Positions 9,187-18,571 of a stretch of DNA of 64,000 bases are shown piece after piece (the stretch's first letter is position 1; each line of letters begins with the position of its first letter). The stretch is from Ruminococcus sp. AF46-10NS. Lineage in GTDB: Bacteria > Bacillota > Clostridia > Lachnospirales > Lachnospiraceae. The position numbers and the translations under genes are program-made. The stretch lies in the NCBI RefSeq assembly GCF_003474435.1, contig NZ_QRNF01000014.1, positions 22,189 through 86,188 on the forward strand, read 5' to 3'. The notes beneath the pieces are model-generated. The model was given only the letters and a program-made list of their open reading frames with translations, was not told the DNA's origin and ran no database searches.

Positions 9187-10451
9187 TTATTTCTTCGGGA
9201 TCCCCATAATGATACAGTCACGGATCATCGCCAGTGCATGTGCAGTGGTCTGCTCGCGGATCCGCATACGGTTTCCTGTGAAGTGGAACTCTTTTGCGAT
9301 GGCCTTGCCTCATAGCAACAGCCCATAAATACAGTTCCAACCGGAGTTTCTTCTGTTCCGCCTCCTGGTCCTGCAAGACCTGTTACGGAAATACTGATAT
9401 CTGCTCCGGATGCTTTGCAGGCACCCTTTGCCATTTCTCTGGCACATTTAGCCGAAACTGCCCCATGCTCCTTCAGAGTGCTCTTCTTCACTCCAAGACA
9501 CTTATGCTTAGCCTTGTTACTGTAAGTCACAAAGCCATAACCAAATACCTCAGACGCACCGGATACATTAACAATACGCTGGGCGATCATACCGCCGGTC
9601 AGAGATTCTGCCAGGGAAAGCTTAAGGTCTTTTTCTTTCAGAAGATCGATCACTGCCTCTTCCAGTGTCTTGCTCTCATCTGTTGCAAAAACATTCTCAC
9701 CGAAGCGTTTCTTCAGTTCTTTTACAACAGGTTTGATCAGTTTTTTGCAGGCTTTTTCATTCTCTGCACTCGCTGTTACACGAAGATGTACTTCACCGGT
9801 TTTGGCATAAGGTGCAATGGTTGGATTGGTCTGGCTTTCAATCAGATCCTGGATCTCCTCTGCTACCTGACTTTCCCCGATACCGCTGATCTTCACCATC
9901 TGGGACACTATGATCTCTGGCTGATTCTTCTGAAGATACGGAACGATGTATTCCTCGAACATGGGCTTCATCTCATTCGGAGGGCCCGGAAGAAGAATCG
10001 CTATCTTTCCTTTCTTCTCCAGGATCAGTCCTGGTGCAGTTCCATTATGATTGTCAAGAACAATTGCTCCTTTGGGAACCATAGCCTGTTTGTAATTATT
10101 CTTTGTGATACGTCTCTGAGGATTGTTTTTCTCATATTCCTTCAGATATTTATCAATCAGTTTTCTTGAGTGGGGATCTTCTTCAAGCGGCATTTCCATC
10201 AGATCAGCAGTCACTTCTTTGGTGATATCATCTTCAGTCGGCCCAAGCCCTCCTGTAAGGATCACAACGTCGGAACGATCCAGTGCGGTCTTGATCACAT
10301 CCCGCATACGTCCCTCATTATCACCTACTACATCCTGATAATAAACACTTAACCCAAGCAGTGCACATTTCTCAGAAAGATAGGCACTGTTGGTATTTAC
10401 GATATTTCCCAGAAGGATCTCTGTTCCTACGGATACCAGTTCTGTGATCAT
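9187..10451 (-). CDS. cinA: CinA family protein, NMN amidase/ADP-ribose pyrophosphatase (frameshifted near the end)
   Basis: Competence/damage-inducible protein CinA. The N-terminal MoCF-like domain (VSVGTEILLGNIVNTN at the start, LTGGLGPTEDDITKEV) is linked to the ADP-ribose pyrophosphatase activity, and the C-terminal CinA domain (LAESLTGGMIAQRI, SVTGLAGPGGGTEETPVGTV) deamidates NMN in the pyridine nucleotide salvage cycle. The raw frame goes astray after CCYEA and stops at 9225-9227. Adding one G near 9308 (sense GAGGCAAG to GAGGGCAAG) restores KEFHFTGNRMRIREQTTAHA, the usual ending, to a TAA at 9187. Restored length about 421, normal. Last gene of the yicC-remA-gmk-rpoZ-rimO-pgsA-cinA cluster; AAAGGAG precedes the ATG. 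Confidence 0.92.
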
Positions 10452-10482
10452 AAAAAGAAACTCCTTTCGTATACCTGAAGCC

Positions 10483-11022
10483 CTACTCCTGCATGGAAAG
10501 AACTTTTCGGTTCTGCATGATATAAGTCAGCAGAGATATAACAGTCAGTGCAACAGACAGCCAGATAAACACTTCTGTCAGTATTGCAAAAAATCCTCCA
10601 AAATCCACGATCAGAAGTATGATCATGATCATCTGGGAAACTGTTTTAAATTTTCCCCAGTAATTTGCGGCAATGACAACTCCGTTCTCAGCTGCGATCA
10701 GACGGAATCCACTGATGATAAACTCACGTCCGATAATAATGATCACAACCCAGGCCGGAAGTCTGTCAAGCTCGATCATGCAGATCATGGCAGAGCATAC
10801 AAGAAGCTTATCTGCCAGAGGATCCATAAATTTTCCAAAATTAGTAATCAGGTTATATTTTCTGGCAAGATGGCCGTCGAACCAGTCTGTCACACTTGCT
10901 GCAACAAAAATCGCAAGACAGATCCAGCGGTTGGCTTCTCTGCCCCATCCTGTCAACATAAAAATTACGAGAAACGGTACAAGTATCATTCTTGCAACTG
11001 TTAGTTTATTTGGTGTATTCAT
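10483..11022 (-). CDS. pgsA: CDP-diacylglycerol--glycerol-3-phosphate 3-phosphatidyltransferase
   Basis: Integral membrane enzyme that makes phosphatidylglycerol phosphate from CDP-diacylglycerol and glycerol-3-phosphate, the first committed step to anionic phospholipids. About 179 residues with several membrane helices. The CDP-alcohol phosphatidyltransferase motif D-G-x2-A-R-x8-G-x3-D-x3-D is complete in FDGHLARKYNLITNFGKFMD followed by PLAD. AGGAG stands 9 bases before the ATG at 11022, so the TTG at 11028 is not needed. The gene overlaps the end of rimO by 17 bases and runs into cinA, indicating one transcript. Confidence 0.95.
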   Translation of the reverse strand: MNTPNKLTVARMILVPFLVIFMLTGWGREANRWICLAIFVAASVTDWFDGHLARKYNLITNFGKFMDPLADKLLVCSAMICMIELDRLPAWVVIIIIGREFIISGFRLIAAENGVVIAANYWGKFKTVSQMIMIILLIVDFGGFFAILTEVFIWLSVALTVISLLTYIMQNRKVLSMQE

Positions 11023-12343
11023 CGCCAAGCACTCCTATCAAATCATACTCAAGCGCGCCCGTTACACGTACCTTTGCAAAATCACCTGTCATAAGCAGTT
11101 CGCCTGTCTGAACGAAAATGTAACCGTCAACCTTCGGTGCATCCCCGTAGGTACGTCCGATATAGGCACTTTCATCTGCAACTTTACCCTCAATCATCAC
11201 AAGAAGCTCCTGACCGATGCGGTCCTGCCCCCTGTCATAAGAGATCTCCTGCTGAAGTTCCATCAGCTCGTCTCTTCGTTCTTCCTTCACTTCCTCCGGA
11301 ATCTGATCTGTCATCTCCGCTGCCGGAGTATCTTCTTCCGGTGAATAAGTGAAAACACCAAGACGGTCAAATTCCATCGCATCTACGAACTCTTTCAGTT
11401 CTTCATGGTCCTCCTCTGTCTCGCCCGGAAATCCGGTGATCAGCGTTGTACGCAGTACGATATCCGGGATTTCTTTGCGAAGCTTTCCGACAATGTCGAT
11501 CAGCTCCTGTTTGGATGTGCGACGACCCATTCTCTTAAGAATACGATCCGAAGCATGCTGGATCGGAATATCCAGATAATGACAGATTTTCTTCTCATCG
11601 CGGATAGTTTCGATCAGCTCATCATAGATTTCTTCCGGATAACAGTAGAGAACACGAATCCAGCGGATACCTTTGATCTCACAGAGTTTCTGTAAAAGAA
11701 TATGAAGAGATTTTTTTCCATAGAGGTCTTTACCATAAACGGTGGTCTCCTGGGCTACCAGGATCAGCTCCTTCACACCCTGCTCTGCCATATCCTCTGC
11801 CTGGGCGATCAGACGCTCCATGGGAACACTTCGGAATTTTCCGCGAAGCTTCGGGATAATACAGTAAGTACAGTGCTTGTCACATCCTTCTGCGATCTTC
11901 AGATATCCGAAATGACCTCCGGTTGTAAGAACACGTTTGCTTCCTGTATCCGGAAGATAATCGATATCACGGTATTCCTCAAAATGATTACCAGCTGCTG
12001 CCTCTTCCAGAGCCTTTACGATGTCGCCGTAGGATGTGGTTCCAAGAACAGCATCTACCTCCGGAACCTCTTCGATGATCTCTTTCTGGTATCGCTGTGC
12101 CATGCAGCCGGTAACGATCAGTGCATGGCAACTTCCTGTTTTTTTGTACTCTGCCATTTCAAGAATGGTTTCCACACTCTCTTCCTTGGCATCCTTGATA
12201 AAACAACAGGTATTGATCACGATAGCATCTGCCTTTGTCTCATCATCTGTGATCTCATGACCTCCGGCTGTAAGAAGTCCCAGCATTTCCTCGGAGTCCG
12301 CCAGGTTCTTATCACAGCCAAGAGAGATGAATAATATTTTCAT
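11006..12343 (-). CDS. rimO: ribosomal protein S12 methylthiotransferase RimO
   Basis: Radical SAM methylthiotransferase that modifies the conserved Asp of ribosomal protein S12. 445 residues. Seen in order: N-terminal UPF0004 domain with its cluster cysteines (SLGCDKNLADSE, NTCCFIKDAKEES, VTGCMAQRY), the radical SAM CxxxCxxC in GCDKHCTYCIIP (about residue 152), and a C-terminal TRAM domain. The start is the ATG at 12343, giving MKILFISLGCDKN. A longer open frame reaching 12697 is only the frameshifted rpoZ read-through and should not be taken as a fusion. Confidence 0.95.
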   Translation of the reverse strand: MKILFISLGCDKNLADSEEMLGLLTAGGHEITDDETKADAIVINTCCFIKDAKEESVETILEMAEYKKTGSCHALIVTGCMAQRYQKEIIEEVPEVDAVLGTTSYGDIVKALEEAAAGNHFEEYRDIDYLPDTGSKRVLTTGGHFGYLKIAEGCDKHCTYCIIPKLRGKFRSVPMERLIAQAEDMAEQGVKELILVAQETTVYGKDLYGKKSLHILLQKLCEIKGIRWIRVLYCYPEEIYDELIETIRDEKKICHYLDIPIQHASDRILKRMGRRTSKQELIDIVGKLRKEIPDIVLRTTLITGFPGETEEDHEELKEFVDAMEFDRLGVFTYSPEEDTPAAEMTDQIPEEVKEERRDELMELQQEISYDRGQDRIGQELLVMIEGKVADESAYIGRTYGDAPKVDGYIFVQTGELLMTGDFAKVRVTGALEYDLIGVLGDEYTK

Positions 12344-12347
12344 AAAA

Positions 12348-12697
12348 TTACTCCGCTTCTGTCTGAACTGCTTCAGCAGTCTCAGCGTCCTCTGCGATCT
12401 CGCCCTCAGCTGCCTCAAGAGCCTCTTTCTCTGCTTCCAGAGCTTCAATCTCTTCCTCTTCTTCCTGTCCCGGAGGATCTTAACTTTACCTTTGTAAAGC
12501 TCGTCAATCGCAACGGAAAGAGGTTTCTTACCTGCTGCGTCAGGTACAAGCGGCTCTGCTCCGGCAATCAGCTGACGGGCACGTTTGCTTGCTGCAAGGA
12601 CAAGAGAATAACGGCTGTTCAGCACGAGAGCCTCATCATCGTCCTCGTTGTTTGTGTTGATAGCCTCAATTAATTCTGAATAAGATGGATGTATCAT
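12348..12697 (-). CDS. rpoZ: RNA polymerase omega subunit (frameshifted)
   Basis: Small subunit that helps assemble the beta' subunit of RNA polymerase. Residues 1-75 are standard: IHPSYSELIEAINT, LNSRYSLVLAASKRARQLI, KPLSVAIDELYKGKVKIL. The raw frame then turns into a Lys/Arg-rich run that fuses into rimO. Adding one base near 12469-12475 (sense CTCCGGGACAGG) restores the usual Glu-rich tail (GQEEEEEIEALEAEKEAL...) ending at a TAA at 12348, four bases before the rimO start. Restored length about 116. It lies between gmk and rimO, the common clostridial order. Confidence 0.85.
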
Positions 12698-12750
12698 ATC
12701 TTTTCTCCCTTCTGTAACGGCAGGGCCGTATTTAACTTGTTAATTGATAT

Positions 12751-13371
12751 TTATAAAAAAGCTTCTGCTTCTTTCTGAATCCTGGATACAAAATCATGGT
12801 TCCTGGATGCGCGCATACGCTCGCACCGGATGGTCTCATGAAGTGTATCAACACATTCCTCCAGATCATCATTGATCAGAAGGTAATCATATTTATCCAT
12901 TCCTTTGGATTCCTCAACAGCTCTTCTAAGACGTCCGTTGATCACATCCAGAGTCTCGGTTCCTCTTCCAACAAGACGCTTCTTCAGCTCTTCCATAGAT
13001 GGCGGGCAGACGAATACAAGCAATGTATCCGGGAATTTCTCACGGATCTTCATAGCTCCCTGAATCTCAATCTCCAGGATCACATCCTTGCCGGATGCAA
13101 GCTGTTCTTCCACATATTTACGCGGAGTACCGTAATAATTTTCTACATACTGTGCGTACTCGATCAGGCCGTCTTCACTGATCATCTGCTCAAATTCTTC
13201 TTTTGTGCGGAAGAAGTAAGCTTCTCCATCCTTCTCGCCTGGTCTTGGATTTCTGGTAGTGACAGAAACGGATAATGCATAATTGTCATATTTCTCCATC
13301 AGCCGTTTCATGACGGTACCTTTTCCGGAACCGGAAAAACCCGAAACAACAACTAAAATCCCTTTACTCAT
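12751..13371 (-). CDS. gmk: guanylate kinase
   Basis: Phosphorylates GMP to GDP with ATP. 206 residues from [19 protein letters not shown]. Seen: P-loop [10 protein letters not shown] near the start, GMP-binding [29 protein letters not shown], and the lid region [16 protein letters not shown]. The longer open frame starting at 13461 is not supported; the ATG at 13371 overlaps the end of remA by 8 bases (ATGAGTAA), a typical coupling in this operon. Confidence 0.95.
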   Translation of the reverse strand: MSKGILVVVSGFSGSGKGTVMKRLMEKYDNYALSVSVTTRNPRPGEKDGEAYFFRTKEEFEQMISEDGLIEYAQYVENYYGTPRKYVEEQLASGKDVILEIEIQGAMKIREKFPDTLLVFVCPPSMEELKKRLVGRGTETLDVINGRLRRAVEESKGMDKYDYLLINDDLEECVDTLHETIRCERMRASRNHDFVSRIQKEAEAFL

Positions 13372-13636
13372 TTCCTTCCTCCCTTTCTTCCTCTCCATAC
13401 GCTTCCGAAAATCTCTTCGCAATAGTCTCCGGCTGCAGAGCGGAAAGAACAATATGATCATCTGATGTAATGATCACTGCCTTGGTTTTTCTTCCCTGCG
13501 TGGCATCAATGAGGGTACGTGTTCCCTTAACGCTCTGGACCATGCGCTTCACAGGTGCGGCATCCGGACTTACCACTGCCACGATCCTGCCTGAATTTAC
13601 AACATTTCCAAAACCTACATTGATCAGTTTTGCCAT
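13364..13636 (-). CDS. remA: RemA-like regulator (DUF370)
   Basis: 90 residues. Small DNA-binding protein of the DUF370/RemA family, which in Bacillus activates extracellular matrix and osmoprotection genes. Conserved features are [20 protein letters not shown] at the N-terminus, [29 protein letters not shown] and [13 protein letters not shown]. It sits between yicC and gmk, the standard location in Firmicutes. Its targets in this organism are unknown. The acidic tail (EEEREEGNE) overlaps the gmk start. Confidence 0.92.
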   Translation of the reverse strand: MAKLINVGFGNVVNSGRIVAVVSPDAAPVKRMVQSVKGTRTLIDATQGRKTKAVIITSDDHIVLSALQPETIAKRFSEAYGEEEREEGNE

Positions 13637-13675
13637 TTCCGCTCTCCTTTTCTGCCGATTCTTATTTCTGAGTGG

Positions 13676-14554
13676 TTATTCAATATTCTGGATCTGCTCA
13701 CGGATCTTCTCGATCTCGGTCTTCAGATCTATGGCCGCGTTGGACACGGTAAGATCATTGGACTTGGACAGGATAGTGTTCGCCTCACGGTTCATTTCCT
13801 GTGCCATAAAATCCATCTTACGTCCTACGCCTTCGTTCTCATCCAGGATCTTTCTCATTCCGTGGATATGGCTTCGAAGACGTACCGTCTCCTCGTCATT
13901 ACAGATCTTATCTGAAAAAAGTATCACTTCTGCGGCAATCCTGGAATCATCAATCTGGTTATCCTCAAGAAGTTCGTGCATCTTGGCTTCCAGTTTCTCT
14001 CTGTAAGCTTTCACAACCTCCGGGGATCGTTTCTCTACGACATCGACTTTCGCTTCAAGGCCTTTAAGCTTCTCCAGAAGATCACGTTTCAGATTCACGC
14101 CTTCACGCTCACGGGTCTCCACAAATTTCCGGCATGCCTCGTGAAGAGGACCTTCCAGAAAACTCCACAGCGCTTCTTCATCCGGTGCTTGTTCTTCCAT
14201 GGTAAATACATCCGGATATCTGGAAAGTGTGGAAACGCGGATATCATTCTCGATTCCCAGTTCCTCACTCATCTGGTTTAAATATCCCAGATATTCTTTT
14301 GCAAGCTCTGAATTATATTTCAGAGCCATTCCGCCCATTGTATAATCTTCGTAGGTGATGAATACATCTACCTTGCCGCGGCGGATATAGGTCTTCATCA
14401 CATTTCGGATCTCTCCCTCAAAATAGCTGAGTCTTTTCGGCATTTTGATGTTCAGATCCAGATATCTGTGATTGACGGATTTCAGCTCAACAGAAACCTT
14501 TCTCTCCTTGGATACTGCTTCCGCTCTGCCAAAGCCGGTCATACTTTTTATCAT
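13676..14554 (-). CDS. yicC: YicC/YloC family endoribonuclease
   Basis: 292 residues starting MIKSMTGFGRAEA. The YicC N-terminal domain (SVELKSVNHRYLDLNIKMP) and the DUF1732 C-terminal domain (GRKMDFMAQEMNREANTI, SKSNDLTVSNAAIDLK) are both intact. E. coli YicC and B. subtilis YloC are endoribonucleases acting on structured RNA. GGAGG lies 5 bases before the ATG at 14554; the in-frame TTG 12 bases upstream would bury that site in the gene and is rejected. First gene of the remA-gmk-rpoZ cluster. Confidence 0.93.
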   Translation of the reverse strand: MIKSMTGFGRAEAVSKERKVSVELKSVNHRYLDLNIKMPKRLSYFEGEIRNVMKTYIRRGKVDVFITYEDYTMGGMALKYNSELAKEYLGYLNQMSEELGIENDIRVSTLSRYPDVFTMEEQAPDEEALWSFLEGPLHEACRKFVETREREGVNLKRDLLEKLKGLEAKVDVVEKRSPEVVKAYREKLEAKMHELLEDNQIDDSRIAAEVILFSDKICNDEETVRLRSHIHGMRKILDENEGVGRKMDFMAQEMNREANTILSKSNDLTVSNAAIDLKTEIEKIREQIQNIE

Positions 14555-14614
14555 GTTGTCCTCCAATACTGCCTTTCAGGTTTATCGGCCGCTGATAAAT
14601 ACAGCCAATGATTG

Positions 14615-14763
14615 CAGTTACTGCTCACTCCGTTTTCAGTAACACGCTTCGCGATGCACAGAATTTATGCTAATCACATAAATTCGCGCGGTATGTCTCG
14701 GGTTTTCTGTGACCTTCGCTCACAAAAAACACCTCGCGGAATATTACCGGTGAACAATAACTG
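14615..14763. repeat. MITE-like inverted-repeat element
   Basis: A ~149-base non-coding block bounded by CAGTTACTGCTCAC (14615-14628) and its near-perfect inverse GTGAACAATAACTG (14750-14763), 12 of 14 matching. Inside is a perfect hairpin GAATTTATG / CATAAATTC. No ORF fits. Its form resembles the dispersed 'gttactgttcactccg' intergenic elements I recall in Lachnospiraceae genomes; copy number cannot be checked here. It fills most of the spacer between yicC and rqcH. Confidence 0.6.
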
Positions 14764-14800
14764 ATTGCATACAGATTTATTATAGTTCATTCCAAAACCC

Positions 14801-14829
14801 TAGTCAAACTCTTTTTTTACTGTTATAAT
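14801..14829 (+). promoter_or_regulatory. probable promoter of rqcH
   Basis: A perfect TATAAT (14824-14829) lies 17 bases after TAGTCA (4 of 6 to the -35 consensus), about 29 bases before the rqcH start. Confidence 0.5.
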
Positions 14830-14857
14830 GATTGATGATGAAATGGAGGTAAAAATC

Positions 14858-16608
14858 ATGGCTTTTGACGGAATTACAGTTTCTGCTCTCGTAGCAGAAA
14901 TCGATGATAATTTTAAAGGCGGACGCATCAACAAGATCGCACAGCCTGAAAATGATGAACTTCTGATCACCGGGAAAGGTGCACATGGACAGCGCAGACT
15001 TCTTTTAAGTGCAAGTGCATCACTTCCTCTGATCTATTTTACAGATAAAAATCGTATCAGTCCTTTAACTGCACCAAACTTCTGCATGCTTCTCAGAAAG
15101 CACATCGGAAGTGCACGTATCCTGGATGTGAAGCAGCCGGGAATGGAGCGTGTGGTGGAATTTGAGCTGGAGCATCTTAATGAGCTGGGTGATCCCTGCA
15201 GAAAGCGTCTGATCATGGAACTGATGGGCAAGCACAGCAACATCATTTTCTGTGACGAAAAGGGAATGATCCTGGACAGCATCAAGCATGTCTCTTCCCA
15301 TATGAGTTCTGTCCGTGAAGTTCTTCCCGGAAGAGAATATTTCATTCCCAATACCCGGGATAAAGAGAACCCGCTCACTGTTTCCGAGGAGGAATTTACA
15401 CAGCATATCTGCAAAAAACCTCAGAACATTTCCAAGGCTCTCTACACGTCTCTTACTGGTATGAGCCCGGTAATGGCTGAAGAAATCTGCTACCGTGCTT
15501 CTATTGACGGAAGTGATGCAGCGCAGTCTCTGGATGAAACCGCATGTACCCATCTTTATCACACATTCCTCAGACTGATGGAACAGGTACAGAACAGAGA
15601 ATTCACACCGAATATTATTTACCGCGGCGAGGAACCTGTTGAGTATGGAGTTTTTCCATATCAGCAGTTCGGCAGTGAATACCACAGTGAAACTTTTGAC
15701 AGCGTTTCCACCATGCTGGAAACTTATTATGCAACCAAGAGTCTGCTGACACGCATCCACCAGAAATCTTCCGATCTTCGGCGTGTGGTACAGACTGCTC
15801 TGGAACGTAACCGTAAAAAATATAACATCCAGAAAAAACAGCTGAATGATACTGCCAAAAAAGATAAATTCAAGATTTACGGTGAACTGATCAACACCTA
15901 CGGATACGGGCTTGAGGAAGGCTGCAGATCTTTTAAGGCACTGAACTATTATACCAACGAGGAGATCACTATTCCTCTTGATCCGACACTGACACCGGCG
16001 CAGAATTCCAAGAAATATTTTGATAAATACGGGAAGCTGAAGCGTACAGAGGAAGCCGTCACAGAACAGCTCGCAGATACGGAAAGTGAGATTTCTCATC
16101 TGGAATCTATCTCCAATGCTCTGGATATCGCCAGATCTGAAAGTGACCTTTCCCAGATCAAGGAAGAGCTGACTGAATACGGCTATATCAAACGTCACTA
16201 TACAAACAAAAAAGGCCAGAAAGCCCAGCCGAAATCCAGGCCGCTTCACTATATATCCAGTGATGGTTTTGATATCTATGTCGGAAAAAACAATTTCCAG
16301 AATGATGAACTGACCTTTAAGTTCGCAACCGGAAATGACTGGTGGTTCCATGCAAAAAAAATGGCCGGCTCCCATGTGATCGTCCGCACCAAAGACGGCG
16401 AGCTTCCGGACCGTACCTTCGAAGAAGCAGGCGCCTGGCAGCCTGGTATTCCAAAGGACACTCTGCTCCCAAGGTAGAGATTGATTACATCCAGAAAAAA
16501 CATGTCAAGAAACCTGCCGGTGCAAAACCTGGTTTTGTTGTTTATTACACCAACTATTCTCTGATGGCTTCTCCGGATATTTCAGATCTGAAGGAGGTTA
16601 CGGAGTAA
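14858..16608 (+). CDS. rqcH: Rqc2 homologue RqcH / NFACT protein (frameshifted)
   Basis: Ribosome-quality-control factor that binds obstructed 50S subunits and recruits tRNA-Ala to add C-terminal Ala tails; earlier annotated as fibronectin-binding protein. Start MAFDGITVSALVAEI, with GGAGG before the ATG at 14858. NFACT-N at residues 1-250, coiled coil in the middle (YNIQKKQLNDTAKKDKFKIY), NFACT-R at the end with DIYVGKNNFQNDELTF and WWFHAKKMAGSHVIV. The raw frame breaks at EEAGA and stops at 16477. Adding one C near 16434 (GCGCCTGG to GCGCCCTGG) gives AAWYSKGHSAPKVEIDYIQK and a normal end at 16608. Restored length about 583, as in the family. Confidence 0.93.
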
Positions 16609-16621
16609 TAACTATTCAATA

Positions 16622-16725
16622 AAAAACCTTCCTGTGTCTGATGCATCTCCAAGATAATGCAGATATATTTCTTTAATCTGTAATTATCTGTTATGAGAAA
16701 ACTCTTCAGATACAGGAAGGTTTTT
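16622..16725. terminator. long multi-branched inverted repeat / bidirectional terminator
   Basis: A 20-bp outer stem (16622-16641 with 16706-16725, one G-U/A-C position) encloses two smaller hairpins, TGCAT...ATGCA and CAGAT...ATCTG. T-rich runs flank it on both strands. It sits between the convergent rqcH and sugar-isomerase genes. The remaining 16726-16811 is AT-rich and shows nothing else. Confidence 0.7.
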
Positions 16726-16811
16726 ATTTTGTAAACAGTTAATAAAACAGATATTCTTAATCTGCATTCACTGCTTATTTATAACTGAATATCTGCCTTA
16801 TAGTTATTCAG

Positions 16812-18050
16812 TTATATTTCCAGATTTTTCTTCACTGCCGGGGCAATAGACATATCTGCCTTATGATACGGGATCAGTGTTGACTGCAGTGCATGATACA
16901 GATCGGATTTCCCCGGCCATACTGTTCCTTTCAGATGATTCTTTTCATCCAGCTGATGGAACCAGGAACCTTTTTCATGATCCAAGACCACTTCATCCAG
17001 ATACTTCATAAACTCAGCATAATCTTTCGCATATTTATCCTTACCGGTCACATGGTAAAGAACTGCGGAGGTATTGATCGCTTCCGCAAGAGTCCAGTGC
17101 ATACGGTCATGTACCACCGGTTTGCCATTCCAGTCTGTCGTGTATACAATTCCCGGTGCACCATCTGCATTCCAGCCATCTTTTATTGCTGTTGTGTAAA
17201 GTTTCTCTGCTGCCTGGAGATATTTTTCCAGTTTTTCTTTCTCTTCCCCACAGTTTGCAAGCGCCCACTGTGTGATCAGTCTTGCCCACTCGATTCCATG
17301 TCCCGGTGTTGCACCGTATGGCTTAAACGGATCATCCGGACGGTCACGGTTACAGTCAATATCTGCCACCCATTCTTTCGTAAAATGTTCCGGGATCCTC
17401 CAGGAGTTATCTTCCGCCCACTGGATCACATGATCAATGATCCTGCCTGCACGAATGTGATATTTTTTATCTCCGGTGACATCTCCTGCTGCCAGAAAAG
17501 CTTCTACCGTATGCATATTGGCATTTAATCCACGGTAATCATCCAACACAGTAAATTCCGTATTCCAGGTATCACATGCCAGCCCTTCCTCTTCATTCCA
17601 GAAATGTCGGTCATAAACAGCCAATGCCTCTTCAAGGAGCTCTTTCGCCCCAGGTCTTCCGGCTGTCAGTGCGGAAGATGCAGCCAGGATCACAAAGGCA
17701 TGTGCATAACACTGTTTATTGGGAACAATGCCACCCTCCTGTGTCACACCTGCATACCAGCCACCGTTTTTTTCATCGTGAAGCTCTCCCCCAAGGCCTT
17801 TCAGCGCCGCATCCACAAGTTCTCCGCTTCCTTCATGTCCAAGCATCAGCCCCAGACTGTATACATGTGCCATGCGGCAGGTGATCCAGGTTTCCCGGTT
17901 TCTGTCCTTCCATGGTGTTCCGTCATCCCCCAGATAATAGGAACCTCCATTCGGTGAAGGAAACCGATGTCCAAAATTCAAAAGATCCTCACAGGATGCT
18001 TTCAGGAATTCCTGGTTTTCTTTTGTGTTGATCTCATATTTGCCGTTCAT
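16812..18050 (-). CDS. AGE-family epimerase/isomerase
   Basis: About 412 residues of the N-acylglucosamine 2-epimerase (alpha6/alpha6 barrel) superfamily. Conserved residues for the active centre are visible: TWITCRMAHVYSLG, NKQCYAHAFVILAASS, LNANMHTVEAFLAAG, GATPGHGIEWARL and RMHWTLAEAI, with the catalytic-type His residues in the last three. The overall pattern fits aldose-ketose isomerases of the YihS/mannose isomerase group better than GlcNAc epimerases, but the substrate is an inference. An ATG at 18050 is preferred over the GTG at 18059. Single gene, convergent with rqcH. Confidence 0.85.
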   Translation of the reverse strand: MNGKYEINTKENQEFLKASCEDLLNFGHRFPSPNGGSYYLGDDGTPWKDRNRETWITCRMAHVYSLGLMLGHEGSGELVDAALKGLGGELHDEKNGGWYAGVTQEGGIVPNKQCYAHAFVILAASSALTAGRPGAKELLEEALAVYDRHFWNEEEGLACDTWNTEFTVLDDYRGLNANMHTVEAFLAAGDVTGDKKYHIRAGRIIDHVIQWAEDNSWRIPEHFTKEWVADIDCNRDRPDDPFKPYGATPGHGIEWARLITQWALANCGEEKEKLEKYLQAAEKLYTTAIKDGWNADGAPGIVYTTDWNGKPVVHDRMHWTLAEAINTSAVLYHVTGKDKYAKDYAEFMKYLDEVVLDHEKGSWFHQLDEKNHLKGTVWPGKSDLYHALQSTLIPYHKADMSIAPAVKKNLEI

Positions 18051-18134
18051 TTCAACCACCCCATCTGTTTTTCTTTAGGATATCATTCTTTTTGGGGAAC
18101 TTCAATTCTTTTGGATTTTTTTAACAGATTGATG

Positions 18135-18165
18135 AAAAAAGGAGAATGCCTTATATGCATTCTCC
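18135..18165 (-). terminator. terminator of the 67-residue gene
   Basis: On the minus strand the 9-bp perfect stem GGAGAATGC / GCATTCTCC is followed by six T, about 50 bases after the stop of the small gene. Confidence 0.85.
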
Positions 18166-18217
18166 TCATATCTGATTTCTTAATTCCATTACCGTAGCGG
18201 TCACAGACATCCCTGTA

Positions 18218-18421
18218 TTAATCTTCAAAACAGGTGATCACATAACGGTCATTTTCCACGATCACGTCAGAAACATTATCTCTGTCCCAGATTACATCAC
18301 TGATGATATCTTTCAGCTTGTCATCCATAACGATATTAAAATTCTCCTCGATCACCTGAAACGGAACTCCCTCATTCTCCTGTGCATACTCCATGATAAA
18401 ATCAAGAATCTTCTCTTCCAT
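18218..18421 (-). CDS. small acidic protein, unknown
   Basis: 67 residues (MEEKILDFIMEYAQENEG...), predicted to be a compact helical, acidic cytoplasmic protein with no membrane segment or Cys. I do not recognise a family. It is likely real: it has a clean terminator of its own and coding-like codon use. It stands alone between the AGE gene and the ClC channel gene; no function is proposed. Confidence 0.6.
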   Translation of the reverse strand: MEEKILDFIMEYAQENEGVPFQVIEENFNIVMDDKLKDIISDVIWDRDNVSDVIVENDRYVITCFED

Positions 18422-18571
18422 ACCTCAAAATCTGCCTTTCTGTAAATACTAACGTTTAATATATTACATCAGATTTCTGTGAATGTCCAGATTATTTTCC
18501 TGCTATATCCATGCGGTTTTCCATAAGATATTACACCTGTATACACACGCCTCTTCAAATTTCACCCTATA

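Noticed and set aside
9294..10169. 291-residue plus-strand reading frame
   Set aside because: Shadow of cinA on the other strand; the cinA frame has all family motifs.
11006..12697. Single 563-residue reading frame looking like an omega subunit-RimO fusion
   Set aside because: The junction is a Lys/Arg-rich out-of-frame run; one added base restores a normal rpoZ end four bases before a normal rimO start.
15065..16375. 436-residue minus-strand reading frame
   Set aside because: Antisense to rqcH, with low-complexity Phe/Cys/Ile-rich composition and no motif or RBS.
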